Positions 29,267 through 32,167 of a stretch of DNA of 32,167 nt are shown one piece after another. Made by a program: the position numbers and the translations under genes. Position 1 is the stretch's first letter. Each line of letters begins with the position of its first letter. Source of the DNA: Chara braunii (taxonomy: Eukaryota; Streptophyta; Charophyceae; Charales; Characeae); contig BFEA01000961.1 in the NCBI GenBank assembly GCA_003427395.1, positions 213,943 through 246,109 of the forward strand, given 5' to 3'. Below the pieces are notes generated by a model, which saw only the letters and a program-made list of their open reading frames with translations, was not told where the DNA came from and searched no databases.

Positions 29267-30160
29267 AAGTGTCAGCCATTCTTGCTCGTCAGGAGAGGAC
29301 TGCACTGAAATGGTGCACCTCTACCTCCAACAAGCAAGATATGGAGATGTCTGATTGGGCGCAGAGGTTGGGGGTGGCTGGATTTCTGCAGGCACTACAG
29401 GATCGGTTTGCAGACAAGGAGCAGGCCAGAAAAGCAGCAGACAAAATTATGCGCCTGGGCCAAAAAAAGTTTGATGGCTCCTTGTCCAAACTGTACTCCA
29501 CCTTTGAGAGTCTGACATCGAGTCCTGGGTTGGAGACAAGTGAGCAGGATCTGCACATTCATTTCCTCTGCTCATTCATTTCCTCAGGGCAGCGCCTGAG
29601 CAATTCCAGCTTGCTTAATTCTCTCAGGGCCACAAGGACTGGCGGTCCTTTGGCAGAGCAGCCCTGGACTTGGAGTCCAAACTCCATGTTCAGGAAGCAC
29701 CTTTTGAAGGAAGGAAGGGACCCTCCTCAAAGGGGCGAAGAAGGAGGAAGGGTGCCCTGTTTGCTGCTGCAGGTTCTAGTTCAGATGATGATGCAACATC
29801 CCAGGGTGGGACCCCTCCATCTGGGACTGCTTCCTCATCTGCTGCAGATCCTCTTCTTGTCCTGACTGATGCTTTGATGAGTTTGACCAAGGGTAGATGT
29901 CAGGCTCAGAAAGCACCAAGCAGCAGCAAGGGGAAAGGTAAGGGACGTGCCTCTTCCCCTAGTGCCCAAAGAGTGTCATTACCACGTGACGTCCGTTGGC
30001 CAACTGACCCCCTTGATCCTTCCACCTTCCCCTAGCATGAACTCAGGATCCAGGAGGGAGTATGGAGGATGAGGAAGGACAAGGGTGTCTACCTGAGATG
30101 CGAGGGGGACCACTATTTGAAGGATCGTCCCCATATGCCTCGCAGGCCTTCAGGCTCGAA
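29257..30160 (+). pseudogene. Element 4 gag, capsid core and zinc knuckle remnant
   Basis: The core reads VSAILARQERTALKW, FLQALQDRFADKEQARKAAD and KFDGSLSKLYSTFESL, the retrotransposon gag (capsid) domain. Near 29660 the reading shifts to another frame with a basic, Ser-rich section (SSKGRRRRKGALF, SSSKGKGKGRASS), closing at 30033. A zinc-knuckle remnant follows in a further frame at about 30088-30130: YLRCEGDHYLKDR, where the first and last Cys are replaced by Tyr and Arg. No protease follows. Compared with elements 2 and 3 the capsid domain is recognisably the same type. Confidence 0.8.
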
Positions 30161-31229
30161 CTAGAGACGAGAGAGGTGGAGTCTGCAACTCCCTCCATCT
30201 GTGTTGATTCATCGTTTGATGAAGTTGAATCTTCACCCTCTCTAGCTGGTTCATTTAGGAGTTGCAGCATCAGGATCCTTCACGTATGAGAACACTGATT
30301 TGTAGCAAATCTAGGGATGGCTCACAGCCCCTTTTTCTTGTGATTGGACTTCTCAGAGGAAATGTTTCCTACTTCCCTGGACAAGCGTATTTGTGTTGCG
30401 CTGTCAGAACTTGCTGATGCAAATTCTGGCCATACTCAACGTCCTGACTAGTGTTAGCTGTTGATTTGGCAAGTTTCCCTCGTCTTGACGCTGAGTGGTG
30501 TGAACCATTGCTCCAGGCTTTCCGCATCCTGCCCCTGACTCCTTGTCTGTTAGACAAGTTGAGTCCTAGCATGACTGTCACTGACCGCCTGGGTGTTTAT
30601 GTCCTCATTCTCCACCGTGTTGAGGTTGCTTGTTTTGCCCGCAATCTCTTATTGCAGTCCTTTAGTCTAGAATGATAATTGTAGTTGAGAGCTATGGGCT
30701 CCACTATGTCACTCTACTGATCGATTGCACTTGGTTCCATGTCTACTAGGGGTAAATACCCGGACCAACGACTATAGCTCAATGTCTAGGTAGCTCAGCT
30801 TTTCAGCATGGACGATTGCACTATAGTCGGGTGCCAAGTTTTACTGTGGTCATTTGACGCAATCGAGACCATCTGACACTCCGAGTTCTCCTTCTCCTGA
30901 CATCACTGTTTACAGTGCTGGTCACGAGTATAGGAGACCGGATTGCAACAATAGGGCATCGCCTACGGAACCTCAACTTTTCAGAAGTGGTCGATTGCAC
31001 GACAATCAAGGACCAGGTCTTACCGTGGTTTCTTGATGCAGTTGAGACCAGCTGACACTTTAGGTTGCCTCCTCCTGACCTTGCTGTTTGCAGCAGTGAC
31101 CAGGGGCATAGGTTACCCCGCGAGTCTCTCGGGTTCTCCTCTTCAGGAAAGAGTCCTATCTCTACATCCACTTCATCTGCTGGTTCATTACCAGGAAATG
31201 AAGTATGGGCGAGGAGGTCCGCTCTCCCC
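30161..31229 (+). other. Spacer of element 4 with a 178-bp tandem duplication
   Basis: No pol remnant is recognised. Two diverged copies of one sequence lie at 30799-30936 and 30977-31112, offset by 178 bp, sharing CTTTTCAG, CGATTGCAC, TTGA(C/T)GCA, GAGACCA and CTGACACT. A partial third copy of the CGATTGCACTTGG part occurs at 30721. Confidence 0.65.
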
Positions 31230-31242
31230 GGGGGGGTAAGTA
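31230..31242 (+). other. Polypurine tract of element 4
   Basis: GGGGGGGTAAGTA sits directly before the TGTAATGA start of the 3' LTR. It is less pure than the tract of element 1. Confidence 0.7.
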
Positions 31243-32167
31243 TGTAATGAAGCCTGCAGATTCTCAGTGGACTGTACATTGGGCCGAGGGCGAAGCTTGG
31301 GGCTTGCCTCGGTTGGGTCGCGTCTTAGGTTAGATTCCTAATTTTCTTTGGCTGAGGGCTAACCGAGAGACCTGCCTGTAAGGCTGTAAGGAAATTCGTG
31401 AGGGACATATTTCTAATTTCGGGAAAATATAGGCCCGTACTAACAGAATTCCCTACAGCTATCCTAACTGCGAATAGCAGGCCCGGGCTACCCCTAGGAC
31501 AGACAGGCCCTAAAGGCCTATGCTGATAGACGGTCCTATAGCCTATTGCCGGGTAAGGTAGAGGCCAAGAGGCCGAAACTGAATCGGTACTGGTCACTCA
31601 GTCAGTCCGGTCTAGGTCGAGTCTAGGCTAGTTTTAGTCTATAGATAGGATGGGCATATCGGTTCAGGGCTTTTTTTGGCAGTTGGTACCGAGTACATCG
31701 CTGCTGCGCTACGCGTGAACTGGAAGTGGTGACAGCTCAGCGTGGAAGGAGACAGGCGTAGCCAGACCTTCGGAGCGCCGGCCATAGCTGGGACCTGCGC
31801 TGTACTTTGCCAGCACGCGGGGCTGTCAGAGGTCTGGGTTATCGAGGTCTGCTGGAGGCGAGAGAAGTTGGTGCCCTGCTGGACCCTCCTCCGGAGTGGG
31901 GTTCCAGGGTTGTTCTCGCTGCAGCCATAGCTGCAGCTTCTTCCTCAGAGGGCATCTTGTCAGGGTTTGGTGGCGCTGCTGCAGACTTCCATCCGGGAAG
32001 TCTTCCAAGACTTCGTCATCATCAGATACTGTGGCGCTGGTCTTCTTCTTCATCCTCTGAGTGGCGTTTGGCCTCAGAGGCCTGTTTCAGGGTGGCGCTT
32101 CCGTCTGGAGGCTGTATCTGGGTGGCGCTTGATGTTTCAGGGGCTCAGGGGTGTCACGAGTGGTTAC
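31243..32167 (+). repeat. 3' LTR of element 4 (partial)
   Basis: The copy aligns with 25912 onward for all of its 925 bp. Differences include a 7-bp duplication (CTGTAAGG region, 31379-31392) and an insertion near 31627 (GGCTAGTTTTAGTC). By length, its end should fall about 360 bp beyond the window. Confidence 0.95.

Larger units (their letters stand above)
25912..32167 (+). mobile_element. Element 4: gag-only (TR-GAG-like) LTR retrotransposon
   Basis: A complete 5' LTR (25912-27180), tRNA-Met-type PBS (27183), a 1.5-kb leader, a gag coding region (28691 to about 30150), a 1.1-kb spacer with a purine-rich end, and a 3' LTR from 31243 running off the window. No protease, RT, RNase H or integrase motif is visible in any frame. 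Autonomous Ty3/gypsy elements carry pol after gag, so this copy must depend on another element. Non-autonomous plant elements of this shape are known as TR-GAG. The LTRs differ by roughly two dozen changes and two small indels in the first 400 bp, so the insertion is not recent. Confidence 0.88.

Overview
This is eukaryotic nuclear DNA, very probably from a green plant or charophyte alga with a repeat-swollen genome. The large-genome charophyte Chara is my best guess, from the general look of the retroelement proteins; nothing in the window proves it. The evidence for a eukaryote is direct: four Ty3/gypsy LTR retrotransposons, AATAAA signals, long LTRs, tRNA-Met-type primer binding sites, assembly Ns, and one small spliced exon of a host gene. 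No bacterial-type genes or operons are present.

The one recognisable host gene part is an 84-bp exon at 5301-5384. It encodes the conserved KHGN-region block of anthranilate phosphoribosyltransferase (tryptophan biosynthesis) and has a clean acceptor and donor. Most of the rest of the window can be read as transposons filling the introns of that gene, all in the same orientation as the exon.

Layout. (1) 1-5142: the 3' part of element 1, with decayed protease, RT/RNase H, integrase and a chromodomain-like tail, then a polypurine tract and a complete 3' LTR (3848-5142) with near-perfect inverted ends. (2) 5143-5708: intron flank, trpD-like exon, intron flank. (3) 5709-19324: element 2, with 5' LTR, PBS, gag, PR and RT. 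It is split in its RNase H region by a 6.2-kb foreign insertion (11115-17323), resumes with RNase H, integrase and tail, and ends after only 55 bp of its 3' LTR. (4) 19325-19442: GC-rich sequence plus an A-tract. (5) 19443 to about 24.0 kb: element 3, a relative of element 2, 5'-truncated and lacking about 1.1 kb from RT to the integrase zinc finger. (6) About 24.0-25.9 kb: non-coding DNA with a CCAAT-box cluster and an AT-rich stretch. (7) 25912-32167: element 4, with a complete 5' LTR, PBS, gag only, and the first 925 bp of its 3' LTR. It has no pol and resembles the non-autonomous TR-GAG type.

The least explained DNA is the 11115-17323 insertion. It is flanked by a 4-5 bp duplication of the interrupted codons and contains no transposase or pol that I recognise. 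Its left half carries decayed minus-strand reading frames of unknown origin. Its right half carries an array of short, tight hairpins. No retroelement coding region here is intact: each pol is broken by stops, frameshifts or catalytic substitutions, so none looks autonomous.
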